This document shows, in pieces, positions 1 through 6,738 of a stretch of DNA of 7,895 nt; position 1 is the stretch's first letter; every line of letters begins with the position of its first letter. The DNA is from Pseudolabrys sp. GTDB taxonomy: Bacteria > Pseudomonadota > Alphaproteobacteria > Rhizobiales > Xanthobacteraceae. The stretch is taken from positions 1 to 7,895 of the forward strand of contig JAHCKF010000149.1 in NCBI GenBank assembly GCA_026125925.1, given 5' to 3'. The notes beneath the pieces were generated by a model. It was not told where the DNA came from. It did no database searches and saw only the letters and a list, made by a program, of their open reading frames with translations. The translations under genes were made by a program, and so were the position numbers.

Positions 1-2
1 TC

Positions 3-1400
3 ATGGGCGATTGGCGGCCGGCAGCTCTCTCCCGGCGGGGCACGACGAAGCGGAACGCGCTGACCGAAGCGATCATCGCCGACATCGACGCCGGACGTCT
101 CGCTGCCAACACCAGGATGCCGACGCACCGCGATCTCGCCAGCGAGCTCGGCATTTCGGTGCAGACCGTCAGCTTCAGCTACAAGGAGGCGGAGCGGCTG
201 GGTTATCTGCGCGGCGAGGTCGGCCGTGGCACCTTCGTGCGCGACCGCGTCACCGACCGGGCAGGGCGCTTCATGCTCGACCGTGCGCCGGGCGAGACGG
301 TCGATCTGTCGATTGCGCGCTGCGTCTACACCGACGCGCATGAGAAGGCGTCGCGCCAGGTGATGGCGGCGCTGTCGCGCAGCGACAACAGTCCGTTCAT
401 GCGGCCGTGCCGGCCGATCGCCGGCCTCGACAATCACCGCGAAGCGGCGCGGTCGTGGCTGCGCCGTCTGGCGATCAACGTGCCGGCCGACCGCATCCTC
501 GTCACCAACGGGGCGGCGCACGGGCTGTTTCTCGCCCTCGCCTCGGTGGTTCATCCGGGCGACGTGGTGCTGACCGAAAATCTCACCGATCACGGTGTCA
601 TCGGCGTCGCCAGCGTGCTGGGCTTCAACCTGCGCGGCTTGTCGACCGACAAAGAGGGCATTTTGCCGGAGGCGCTGGAAGCGGCCTGCGCCGCCGGGCC
701 GGTGAAGGCGCTGGTCATTACGCCGTCGCTCACCAACCCGACCGGCCATGTCGCGAGCGCGGCGCGGCGCGAGGCGATTGCCGCCATCGCGCGCAAACAC
801 GGCCTCTTCGTCATCGAGGACGAAGTGTACAAGCCGTTGCTCGAAACGGCGCTGCCGTCGATGACGACGCTGATCCCCGAACTCGGCTTCTGCACCACCA
901 GCTTCACCAAGTCGGTGATGACCGGGCTGCGCGTTGGCTATCTCGTGGTGCCGTCACAGTTCAGCATCCGGGTCTCGAGCGTGCTGCGTGTCACGTCGTG
1001 GAGCGCGACCTATCTGCCGGCCGAGATCGCGACGCGCTGGATCGAAGACGGCACGGCGGAGCAACTGCTGGCGATCCAGCGCGCCGAGATCAAGGCGCGC
1101 CAGGCCATCGTGCAGGAGATGCTCGGGCCGCATCTGGCGGGCTCGCACCCGGCTGCGCTGTCGGCCTGGCTCAAGGTGCCGGCGCAATGGACGGAGGCCG
1201 GCCTCGTCGCCGCGCTCGCCGATCGCAACATCGCTGTCACGCCCTCCGATCCTTTCGTCGCCGGCAGCGGCCGCGCCACCGGCATCCGCATTTGTCTCGG
1301 CGGCCGCATGTCGGAAGCCACTTTGCGCAGCACGATGCAGACGATGCGCGAAATTTTTGAGCAACTGCCGCCGGTCTTCGACATCGGCGCCATTGCCTGA
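3..1400 (+). CDS. enuR: MocR/GabR-type ectoine utilization regulator EnuR (EhuR)
   Basis: Cytoplasmic transcription factor of the MocR/GabR subgroup of the GntR family, 465 aa, a normal length for the group. Residues about 13-82 form a GntR-type winged helix: THRDLASELGISVQTVSFSY (41-60) is the helix-turn-helix and GEVGRGTFV is the wing. Residues about 100-455 are a fold-type I aminotransferase-like domain. Visible PLP-site features are the NPTG motif (245-248), D273 and Y276 in IEDEVY, the Schiff-base lysine K303 in SFTKSVMTGLR, and R429 in GIRICLGG as the likely carboxylate-binding arginine. EnuR of Ruegeria is a repressor that binds alpha-ADABA and DABA through PLP; assignment here rests on this architecture plus the adjoining ectoine genes. 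The ATG is only two bases from the window edge, so its own promoter and ribosome site are not visible and a slightly earlier start cannot be excluded. It runs in the same direction as the operon it probably controls. Confidence 0.9.
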   Translation: MGDWRPAALSRRGTTKRNALTEAIIADIDAGRLAANTRMPTHRDLASELGISVQTVSFSYKEAERLGYLRGEVGRGTFVRDRVTDRAGRFMLDRAPGETVDLSIARCVYTDAHEKASRQVMAALSRSDNSPFMRPCRPIAGLDNHREAARSWLRRLAINVPADRILVTNGAAHGLFLALASVVHPGDVVLTENLTDHGVIGVASVLGFNLRGLSTDKEGILPEALEAACAAGPVKALVITPSLTNPTGHVASAARREAIAAIARKHGLFVIEDEVYKPLLETALPSMTTLIPELGFCTTSFTKSVMTGLRVGYLVVPSQFSIRVSSVLRVTSWSATYLPAEIATRWIEDGTAEQLLAIQRAEIKARQAIVQEMLGPHLAGSHPAALSAWLKVPAQWTEAGLVAALADRNIAVTPSDPFVAGSGRATGIRICLGGRMSEATLRSTMQTMREIFEQLPPVFDIGAIA

Positions 1401-1401
1401 T

Positions 1402-1449
1402 GTTCCAAAATTGTAATGATGCAATAATAAAATTGACATGATTTGGAAC
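1402..1449. promoter_or_regulatory. Candidate EnuR operator: direct and inverted repeats in an AT-rich island
   Basis: This stretch directly after the enuR stop codon is about 25% G+C, in sharp contrast to its surroundings. It holds an imperfect direct repeat, AAAATTGTAATGAT (1407-1420) and AAAATTGACATGAT (1429-1442), with 12 of 14 positions identical and a start-to-start spacing of 22 bp, about two helical turns. It is bracketed by a perfect 8-bp inverted repeat, GTTCCAAA (1402-1409) and TTTGGAAC (1442-1449). MocR/GabR proteins such as B. subtilis GabR bind directly repeated half-sites, so the direct repeat is the better operator candidate. The downstream copy overlaps the putative -35 hexamer, which would fit repression. 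Binding by EnuR is inferred. Confidence 0.55.
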
Positions 1450-1461
1450 GCGCCCGAACAT
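1433..1461 (+). promoter_or_regulatory. Putative sigma-70 promoter of the eutBC-doeAB operon
   Basis: A perfect TTGACA -35 hexamer lies at 1433-1438. After a 17-bp spacer, GAACAT (1456-1461) matches the -10 consensus at three positions, including the important second A and final T. A start site near 1468 would leave a leader of about 90 bases before eutB. The -10 is weak and was chosen by spacing, so the -35 is the firmer part of the call. It is the only convincing promoter-like sequence between enuR and the catabolic genes. Confidence 0.5.
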
Positions 1462-1514
1462 GCCCTGAAGTGAAGGGCGTTCGAGCGGTCTCGTCGTTCG
1501 TGTTCGCCTCGATT

Positions 1515-1537
1515 GTGCCGCGGGCGGTCCGCGGTGC
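1515..1537 (+). other. Leader hairpin upstream of eutB
   Basis: CCGCGG at 1518-1523 pairs with CCGCGG at 1529-1534 around a 5-base loop. The stem extends to nine pairs (1515-1523 with 1529-1537) if two G-U pairs are allowed. It sits in the putative leader just before the eutB ribosome site and has no following T-run, so it is not an intrinsic terminator. GC-rich DNA gives such stems by chance; function is unproven. Confidence 0.3.
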
Positions 1538-1545
1538 TTCACCAG

Positions 1546-1553
1546 AGTGAGGC
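1546..1553 (+). promoter_or_regulatory. Ribosome binding site of eutB
   Basis: GAGTGAGG lies seven bases before the ATG at 1561. It favours that ATG over the in-frame TTG at 1513, which would add 16 residues of no recognisable family character. Confidence 0.6.
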
Positions 1554-1560
1554 GGCGACG

Positions 1561-2562
1561 ATGGCTTGCGCTTCCGCAAGACAATCGACCCTGTTCGATC
1601 GCGCGCATGACGCGATCGTTGCGGCGCGCGGGCGCATCCAAAGCCGCGTGCTGCGAACGCCGCTCCATGCGTCGCCGCGCCTGTCCGCCATCGCCGGCGT
1701 CCCGGTCCACCTCAAGCTCGAGAATCGGCAGACCACCGGCGCCTTCAAGCTGCGCGGCGCCACCAATGCCATCCTTTCGCTCGATGCCGCCGCGCGGCGT
1801 CGAGGCGTCGTCACCGCGTCCACCGGCAATCACGGCCGCGCGCTCGCCCATGCCGCCAAGGCGCAGGGCATCCGCGCCGTGGTCTGCATGTCGGCCCTGG
1901 TGCCGGCCAACAAGGTCGAGGCGATCCGCGCACTCGGCGCCGAAGTGCATATCGTCGGCCGCTCGCAGGACGACGCCCAAATCGAGGTCGCCCGCCTGGT
2001 CGACCGTGAGGGCCTTGCCGAAGTGCCGCCGTTCGACGATCTCGCCGTCGTCGCCGGGCAGGGCACCATCGGTTTGGAGATCGTCGAGGATTTCACCGAT
2101 GTCGAGACGGTCGTCATTCCGCTGTCGGGCGGCGGCCTCGCCGCCGGCATCGCCGTCGCTGTGAAGGCGGCGCGGCCGAACGCGCGCGTCGTCGGCGTGT
2201 CGATGGCGCGCGGCGCGGCGATGCATGAAAGCATCAAGGCCGGTCATCCGGTCGCGGTCGAGGAGGTGGAAAGTCTCGCCGACTCGCTCGGCGGCGGCAT
2301 CGGCCTCGACAACCGCATCACGTTCGAACTGTGCCGCGATCTGCTCGCCGATACGGTGCTGCTGTCGGAAGACGAGATCGCCGCCGGCATCCGTCATGCC
2401 TTCGCCGTCGAGAACGAAGTCGTCGAGGGCGCCGGTGCGGTCGGCATCGGCGCGCTGCTCGCGGGAAAAATACGTCCTCAGGGCCCCACGGTCGTCATCG
2501 TCTCCGGCCGCAACATCGATCCGCAACGGCATGCCCACATCGTTAGCGGGGCCGCGGCATGA
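1561..2562 (+). CDS. eutB: Ectoine/hydroxyectoine utilization dehydratase EutB (threonine dehydratase-like)
   Basis: PLP-dependent fold-type II enzyme of the serine/threonine dehydratase family, 333 aa from the ATG at 1561 and cytoplasmic. Visible landmarks are the Schiff-base lysine K63 in TTGAFKLRGA, the substrate loop TASTGNHGRA (86-95), and the phosphate-binding glycine loop LSGGGLAAG (189-197). There is no C-terminal ACT-type regulatory domain, so it resembles short catabolic dehydratases rather than biosynthetic IlvA. In ectoine loci this gene type is EutB, proposed to act with EutA and EutC on hydroxyectoine or its ring-opened form; its exact reaction is less settled than those of DoeA and DoeB. 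It is the first gene of the unit after the putative promoter, and its stop overlaps the eutC start (ATGA). By sequence alone a threonine or hydroxyaspartate dehydratase would be possible; context decides. Confidence 0.88.
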   Translation: MACASARQSTLFDRAHDAIVAARGRIQSRVLRTPLHASPRLSAIAGVPVHLKLENRQTTGAFKLRGATNAILSLDAAARRRGVVTASTGNHGRALAHAAKAQGIRAVVCMSALVPANKVEAIRALGAEVHIVGRSQDDAQIEVARLVDREGLAEVPPFDDLAVVAGQGTIGLEIVEDFTDVETVVIPLSGGGLAAGIAVAVKAARPNARVVGVSMARGAAMHESIKAGHPVAVEEVESLADSLGGGIGLDNRITFELCRDLLADTVLLSEDEIAAGIRHAFAVENEVVEGAGAVGIGALLAGKIRPQGPTVVIVSGRNIDPQRHAHIVSGAAA

Positions 2563-3578
2563 GTGAAGTGCTCATCCTCACCGAAGCCGAACTGCGCCGC
2601 GCCGTCGGCCTCGATGCTTCGGTCGTCGATTGCGTCGAAGCGGCGTTTCTGGCGCTCGCCACCAAGCCCGTCGTCATGCCGCCAATCTTACGTCTCGATA
2701 TTGCCGAAGCGCGGGGCGAGGTCGACGTGAAGACTGCCTACGTGCCCGGGTTGCCGTCCTTCGCGCTCAAGGTCTCATCCGGCTTCTTCGACAACCCCAA
2801 GCTCGGCCTGCCGAGCCTCAGCGGCCTGATGATGTTGCTCTCGGCGCGCACCGGAATGGTCGAGGCGCTGCTGCTCGACAACGGCTATCTCACCGACATC
2901 CGCACGGCGGCGGCCGGCGCCGTCGCCGCCAAGCATCTCGCCCGCGTCGATGCCCGCGTCGCCGCGGTCCTCGGCTGCGGCCGGCAGGCGGCGCTGCAAC
3001 TGCACGCGCTCACGCTGGTGCGGCCGATCGAGCGCGCCCGCATCTGGGGCCGCGATGCGCAGAAGGCGCGGGCCATCGCCGCGGCGCTGACGGCTGAGCT
3101 GAACATCAAGGTCGAGGCGATGGCGAACGCCGCCGAAGCCGTCGCCGGCGCCGACGTTGTCGTCACCACGACGCCGGCCGAGCAGCCGATCCTCAAGGCC
3201 GAATGGCTGACGGCCGGTCAGCACGTCACTGCCATGGGCTCCGACAGCGAGCACAAGAACGAGATCGATCCGGCGTTGTTCAAGCGCGCCGTCTATGTCG
3301 CCGACAGCCTGACGCAGACGCGCCGTCTCGGCGAACTGCATCACGCGGTTCGCACCGGCATCGTCCAGGACACCGACAGCTTTGCCACCCTGGGCGAAGT
3401 CATTGCCGGCCGTCCGGGCGGCCGCCGCAGCGACGGCGACATCACGCTCTGCGATCTCACCGGCACCGGCGTGCAGGACACGGCCATCGCGGTACTCGCC
3501 AACGAGCGCGCGCGGGCCGCCCGCGCCGGACGGATCATCGAAACCGACACAGCCATGCACGGACGCGCCGCCTCATGA
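2559..3578 (+). CDS. eutC: Ectoine utilization protein EutC (ornithine cyclodeaminase/mu-crystallin family)
   Basis: 339-aa member of the ornithine cyclodeaminase/mu-crystallin/alanine dehydrogenase superfamily, cytoplasmic. The N-terminal half carries K71 in FALKVSSGFFDNP and R115 in LTDIRTAAAGAVA, positions that bind the substrate carboxylate in this family. A Rossmann NAD(P)-binding motif follows in AVLGCGRQAALQ (136-147; G139, G141, A144). D229 in GSDSEHKNEID lies where ornithine cyclodeaminase has its catalytic aspartate. The family supports NAD-linked imine or deamination chemistry. In ectoine clusters it is called EutC and is proposed to serve the hydroxyectoine branch with EutA and EutB. 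It overlaps eutB by ATGA and has only a weak GCGGGG at 2546-2551 as ribosome site, so translation is probably coupled to eutB. It also overlaps the next gene by ATGA. General family membership is firm; the precise substrate is inferred from context. Confidence 0.88.
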   Translation: MSEVLILTEAELRRAVGLDASVVDCVEAAFLALATKPVVMPPILRLDIAEARGEVDVKTAYVPGLPSFALKVSSGFFDNPKLGLPSLSGLMMLLSARTGMVEALLLDNGYLTDIRTAAAGAVAAKHLARVDARVAAVLGCGRQAALQLHALTLVRPIERARIWGRDAQKARAIAAALTAELNIKVEAMANAAEAVAGADVVVTTTPAEQPILKAEWLTAGQHVTAMGSDSEHKNEIDPALFKRAVYVADSLTQTRRLGELHHAVRTGIVQDTDSFATLGEVIAGRPGGRRSDGDITLCDLTGTGVQDTAIAVLANERARAARAGRIIETDTAMHGRAAS

Positions 3579-4750
3579 ACGCCCTGAACTTCACTCGCGA
3601 AGAATATGATGCGCGCCTGGCGAAGACGCGCGCCGCCATGCAACGCGCCGGCATCGACACGCTCATCGTCACCGATCCGTCCAACATGCATTGGCTCACC
3701 GGCTATGACGGCTGGTCGTTCTACGTGCATCAGTGCGTGATCGTGCCGTCGGATGGCGAGCCGATCTGGTACGGCCGCGGCCAGGACGCCAATGGCGCGC
3801 GGCGCACCGCATATTTAAGCGAAGCCAGCATTGTCGGTTACGCCGATCACTACGTGCAATCGACCGAACGCCATCCGATGGATTTCCTGGCGCAGGTCCT
3901 CGACGAGCGCCGCCTCGGCAAGGGCGCCATCGGCGTCGAGATGGACAATTATTATTTCTCGGCGGCTGCTTACGCTTCGTTGCAGAAGCACCTGCCGAAC
4001 GCGACGTTCCGGGATGCCACCGCGCTGGTGAACTGGGAGCGCGCGGTCAAGAGCCCGACCGAACTCGACTATATGCGCAAGGCCGGCCGCATCGTCGGCG
4101 CCATGCATCAGCGCATCCTCGAGAAGATCGAGCCGGGCATGCGCAAATGCGATCTGGTCGCCGAGATCTATGACGCCGGCATCCGCGGCGTCGACGGCTT
4201 CGGCGGCGACTATCCGGCGCTGGTGCCGTTGCTGCCGTCGGGCATCGATGCTTCGGCGCCGCACCTGACCTGGGACGACAGGCCGATGCGTTCCGGCGAG
4301 GGCACGTTCTTCGAGATTGCCGGCGTCTACAAGCGCTATCACTGCCCGCTGTCGCGCACCGTATTTCTCGGCAAACCCAACCAGCAGTTCCTCGATGCCG
4401 AGAAGGCGACGCTGGAAGGCATGGAAGCCGGCCTTGCCGCCGCCAAGCCGGGCAACACCTGCGAAGACATCGCCAACGCCTTCTTCGCCGTGCTGAAGAA
4501 GCACGGCTTCATCAAGGACAATCGCACCGGCTACGCCATCGGCCTGAGTTATCCGCCGGACTGGGGCGAACGCACCATGAGCCTGCGGCCCGGCGACCGC
4601 ACCGAGCTCAAACCCGGCATGACCTTCCATTTCATGAGCGGCCTGTGGCTCGACACGATGGGCCTCGAGATCACCGAAAGCATCGTCATCACCGACACCG
4701 GCGTCGATTGTCTGGCGCAGGTGCCGCGCCAGTTGTTCGTCAAGGCATGA
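3575..4750 (+). CDS. doeA: Ectoine hydrolase DoeA (EutD)
   Basis: Creatinase/M24 'pita-bread' fold hydrolase, 391 aa, that opens the ectoine ring to N-alpha-acetyl-L-2,4-diaminobutyrate; cytoplasmic, and a homodimer in studied relatives. The N-terminal creatinase-like domain spans about 1-155 (DPSNMHWLTGYDGWSF at 34-49). The catalytic domain spans about 160-391, with FGGDYPALVPLLPSG (209-223), H230, FFEIAGVYKRYHCPLSRT (245-262), TGYAIGL (318-324) and GLEITESIVI (363-372). Most M24 metal ligands are substituted: the usual Asp pair reads E247 and P258, the His of GHGIG is Y320, and the first Glu is M354, while E366 remains. Like creatinase it should therefore work without metal; E247 is a candidate for the covalent chemistry reported for EutD, which is my inference. 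The start at 3575 gives an ATGA overlap with eutC and the family length. An in-frame open stretch upstream lies inside eutC and is not part of the gene. Confidence 0.93.
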   Translation: MNALNFTREEYDARLAKTRAAMQRAGIDTLIVTDPSNMHWLTGYDGWSFYVHQCVIVPSDGEPIWYGRGQDANGARRTAYLSEASIVGYADHYVQSTERHPMDFLAQVLDERRLGKGAIGVEMDNYYFSAAAYASLQKHLPNATFRDATALVNWERAVKSPTELDYMRKAGRIVGAMHQRILEKIEPGMRKCDLVAEIYDAGIRGVDGFGGDYPALVPLLPSGIDASAPHLTWDDRPMRSGEGTFFEIAGVYKRYHCPLSRTVFLGKPNQQFLDAEKATLEGMEAGLAAAKPGNTCEDIANAFFAVLKKHGFIKDNRTGYAIGLSYPPDWGERTMSLRPGDRTELKPGMTFHFMSGLWLDTMGLEITESIVITDTGVDCLAQVPRQLFVKA

Positions 4751-5775
4751 CCATGACCATCCCAGCCACGCCCGATCTGCCGACGCCGCCGTCGCCCATC
4801 AAGGCAACCATCGATTTCACCGCCGACGGCGTGCAGCACGGTTTCCTGCGCCTGCCCTACAGCCGCGACGACAGCGCTTGGGGTTCGGTGATGATCCCGA
4901 TCGCCGTCATCCGCCGCGGCGAGGGCCCGACCGCACTGCTGATCGGCGGCAATCATGGCGACGAATACGAAGGTCCGATCGCACTGTACGATCTCGCCCG
5001 CAACCTGCGCGCCGAGGACGTCAGTGGCCGCGTCATCATCATTCCGGCGCTGAACTACCCGGCGCTTGCCGTCGGCACGCGCACCTCGCCGATCGACCGC
5101 GGCAATCTCAACCGCAGCTTCCCCGGTCGCGCCGACGGCACCTTCACCGAGAAGATCGCCGATTACGTCACGCGCTATCTGCTGCCGCGCGCCGACATCG
5201 TGCTCGACTTCCACTCCGGCGGTCGCACACTGGAGTTCCTGCCATACGCCGCAGCGCATGCGCTCGACGACAAGAAGCAGGAAGACGCCTGCTTCGCCGC
5301 CGTCGCCGCTTTCGGCGCGCCGTATTCGATGCGCATGCGGGAGATCGACCCAGTCGGCATGCTCGACACCGTCGCCGAGAACATGGGCAAGGTGTTCATG
5401 ACCACTGAGCTTGCCGGCGGCGGCACCGCCACGGCGCGTAGCATCTCCATCGCCAAGCGCGGGGTTCGCAACGTGCTCAAGCACGCCGGCATCTGCAAGG
5501 GTGAGATCGAAAGTCGGCCGACGCAATGGCTCGACATGCCGTCGGACGAATGCTTCGGCTTTGCCTTCGAGGACGGGCTGGTCGAGCAGCTCCTGGATCT
5601 CGGCGACCCGGTACGCAAGGGCGACGTCGTCGCTCTGATCAATCCGATCAAGCGCACCGGCGGCGCGCCATTCGAATATCGCGCGGCCGTCGACGGCGTT
5701 GTTGCGGCCCGTCATTTCCCCGGCCTGATCAAGACCGGTGATTGTCTGGCGGTGATTGCGACCGTCGGAACCTAG
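4747..5775 (+). CDS. doeB: N(2)-acetyl-L-2,4-diaminobutanoate deacetylase DoeB (EutE)
   Basis: Zinc-dependent deacetylase of the succinylglutamate desuccinylase/aspartoacylase (AstE/AspA, M14-like) family, 342 aa, cytoplasmic. It removes acetate from alpha-ADABA made by DoeA, giving L-2,4-diaminobutyrate. The zinc ligands are visible as H70 and E73 in GGNHGDEYEGP and H156 in LDFHSGG. DRGNLNRSFPGR (118-129) matches the substrate-binding loop, and E221 in TTELAGGG fits the catalytic glutamate. Residues about 260-340 form the C-terminal beta domain. Two in-frame starts exist: ATG at 4747 overlaps the doeA stop (ATGA, as at the other junctions), while ATG at 4753 has AAGG at 4742-4745 at a better seven-base distance. 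They differ by two residues; I list the first because of the overlap pattern. It is the last gene of the tightly coupled catabolic unit. Confidence 0.92.
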   Translation: MTMTIPATPDLPTPPSPIKATIDFTADGVQHGFLRLPYSRDDSAWGSVMIPIAVIRRGEGPTALLIGGNHGDEYEGPIALYDLARNLRAEDVSGRVIIIPALNYPALAVGTRTSPIDRGNLNRSFPGRADGTFTEKIADYVTRYLLPRADIVLDFHSGGRTLEFLPYAAAHALDDKKQEDACFAAVAAFGAPYSMRMREIDPVGMLDTVAENMGKVFMTTELAGGGTATARSISIAKRGVRNVLKHAGICKGEIESRPTQWLDMPSDECFGFAFEDGLVEQLLDLGDPVRKGDVVALINPIKRTGGAPFEYRAAVDGVVAARHFPGLIKTGDCLAVIATVGT

Positions 5776-5782
5776 AAGCGAT

Positions 5783-5822
5783 GGCGTTCGGCCGCAGCTG
5801 CGCTCGTTCCGGCCGGAACGCC
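5783..5822 (+). other. Intergenic hairpin between doeB and ehuB
   Basis: The 100-base gap between doeB and ehuB contains a perfect 16-bp palindrome, CGTTCCGGCCGGAACG (5805-5820). A longer alternative stem pairs GGCGTTCGGCCG (5783-5794) with 5810-5822, leaving one bulged G at 5815 and a 15-base loop. A 10-bp palindrome, CGCAGCTGCG, lies at 5793-5802. No T-run follows, so it is not a standard intrinsic terminator. It could be an mRNA-stabilising or processing element that separates catabolic from transport expression, or a member of a dispersed palindromic repeat family. Confidence 0.5.
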
Positions 5823-5858
5823 ACAGGAGAACCCAAACTACGGGCGATGTTTTGAAAC

Positions 5859-5866
5859 AGAGGGAG
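5859..5866 (+). promoter_or_regulatory. Ribosome binding site of ehuB
   Basis: AGAGGGAG ends nine bases before the ATG at 5876 and is one of the strongest purine-rich sites in the window. It fixes the ehuB start at the methionine that begins a proper signal peptide, rather than upstream in the in-frame open stretch that begins inside doeB. Confidence 0.65.
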
Positions 5867-5875
5867 CATACGACG

Positions 5876-6727
5876 ATGCGTTTGACCGGAGCCTGCACCA
5901 TCCTCATCGCTGCCGCCGTCGGTATCGGGGCGGCCAATGCAACGACGCTGAAGGACATTCAGTCGCAAGGCTACATCCGCGCCGCGACGGCCAACGAAGT
6001 GCCTTATGGCTACATGGATGCCGACGGCAAGGCCAAGGGCATCGGCCCTGAAGTGGCCATCGCGGTACTGAGCAAGCTCGGCGTCAAGGAGATCGACTGG
6101 ACGGTGACGCCGTTCGGCTCGCTGATCCCGGGCCTCAAGGCCAAGCGCTACGACTTCGTCGCCGCCGAGATGAATATCCTGCCGGACCGCTGCAAGCAGG
6201 TCAGCTTTACCGAGCCGAATTCCAGCTATGGCGAAGGCTTCCTGGTCAAGGCCGGCAATCCGAAGAAGCTGCACAGCTTTGAGGACATCAAGAAGGACAA
6301 GTCGCTGAAGATGGCGATCGTCAGCGGCGCCGACCAGCTCGACTTCGCGCATGGCGTCGGCATCCCGGATTCGCAGTTGGTCATGATCCAGGCCAACGCC
6401 GATGCGCCGTCGACTATCCAGACCGGCCGCGCCGATGCTTACGCCGCGACAGAGCTCACCGTCGCCAAGCTGGCAGAGGGCCAGAAAGGCGTCGAGCAGG
6501 CCAAGCCGTTCAGCGATCCGGTGATCAAAGGCAAGTCGGTGCGCAGCTATGGCGGCTTCGACTTCCGCCCTGAAGACAAGGAACTCTACGATGCCTTCAA
6601 CAAGGCGCTGATCGAGTTCAAGAAGACCGACGAATACGCCAAGATCCTGACCTCGCACGGTCTGAGCCAGGAAAGCGTCGAGGCGGCCCGCAAGCAGAAC
6701 ATGAAGGATCTCTGCGCGGGCAAGTAA
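5876..6727 (+). CDS. ehuB: Ectoine/hydroxyectoine ABC transporter substrate-binding protein EhuB
   Basis: Family 3 (amino-acid type) periplasmic solute-binding protein, 283 aa. A signal peptide is visible at 1-22: a short R2-containing start, a hydrophobic core CTILIAAAVGIGAA, and an ANA site with probable cleavage before T23. The start was set by the ribosome site and this signal. The mature protein shows the family pattern: ANEVPYGYMDADGK (39-52), TPFGSLIPGLKAKRYDF (78-94), AAEMNILPDRCKQVSFTEP (96-114; R105 as likely carboxylate clamp) and TGRADAYAATE (183-193). Aromatic residues near Y44, F80 and F94 could build the cage that holds ectoine in known EhuB. The mature chain has only two cysteines, C106 and C280, which might form a disulfide. 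It delivers ectoines to EhuC/EhuD. Substrate assignment rests strongly on the neighbouring ectoine genes; family assignment is certain. Confidence 0.9.
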   Translation: MRLTGACTILIAAAVGIGAANATTLKDIQSQGYIRAATANEVPYGYMDADGKAKGIGPEVAIAVLSKLGVKEIDWTVTPFGSLIPGLKAKRYDFVAAEMNILPDRCKQVSFTEPNSSYGEGFLVKAGNPKKLHSFEDIKKDKSLKMAIVSGADQLDFAHGVGIPDSQLVMIQANADAPSTIQTGRADAYAATELTVAKLAEGQKGVEQAKPFSDPVIKGKSVRSYGGFDFRPEDKELYDAFNKALIEFKKTDEYAKILTSHGLSQESVEAARKQNMKDLCAGK

Positions 6728-6738
6728 GCCGGAAAGAC

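Noticed and set aside
1462..1478. Small stem GCCCT/AGGGC, with a wider bulged repeat GAACGC-G-CCC / GGGCGTTC (1447-1482)
   Set aside because: It is short, lies at the presumed transcription start, and is easily explained by chance in GC-rich DNA. The AT-rich repeats upstream are better operator candidates.
1237..2538. 433-aa open frame on the - strand opposite enuR and eutB
   Set aside because: It lies antisense to two well-recognised genes, its translation is low-complexity R/A/D/G-rich with no family motifs, and long antisense frames are usual in GC-rich coding DNA.
1561..2562. eutB as biosynthetic threonine deaminase IlvA
   Set aside because: The C-terminal regulatory domain is missing, and the gene is fused by overlap into an ectoine catabolic unit.
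3203..3574. In-frame upstream extension of doeA inside eutC
   Set aside because: The extension is R/H/T-rich shadow sequence of eutC. The ATG at 3575 gives the normal family length and the ATGA junction.
4549..5958. 469-aa open frame on the - strand opposite the doeA end and all of doeB
   Set aside because: It is a shadow of doeB, whose zinc motifs are clear in the + frame. The antisense product resembles no family and spans an intergenic region without its own ribosome site.
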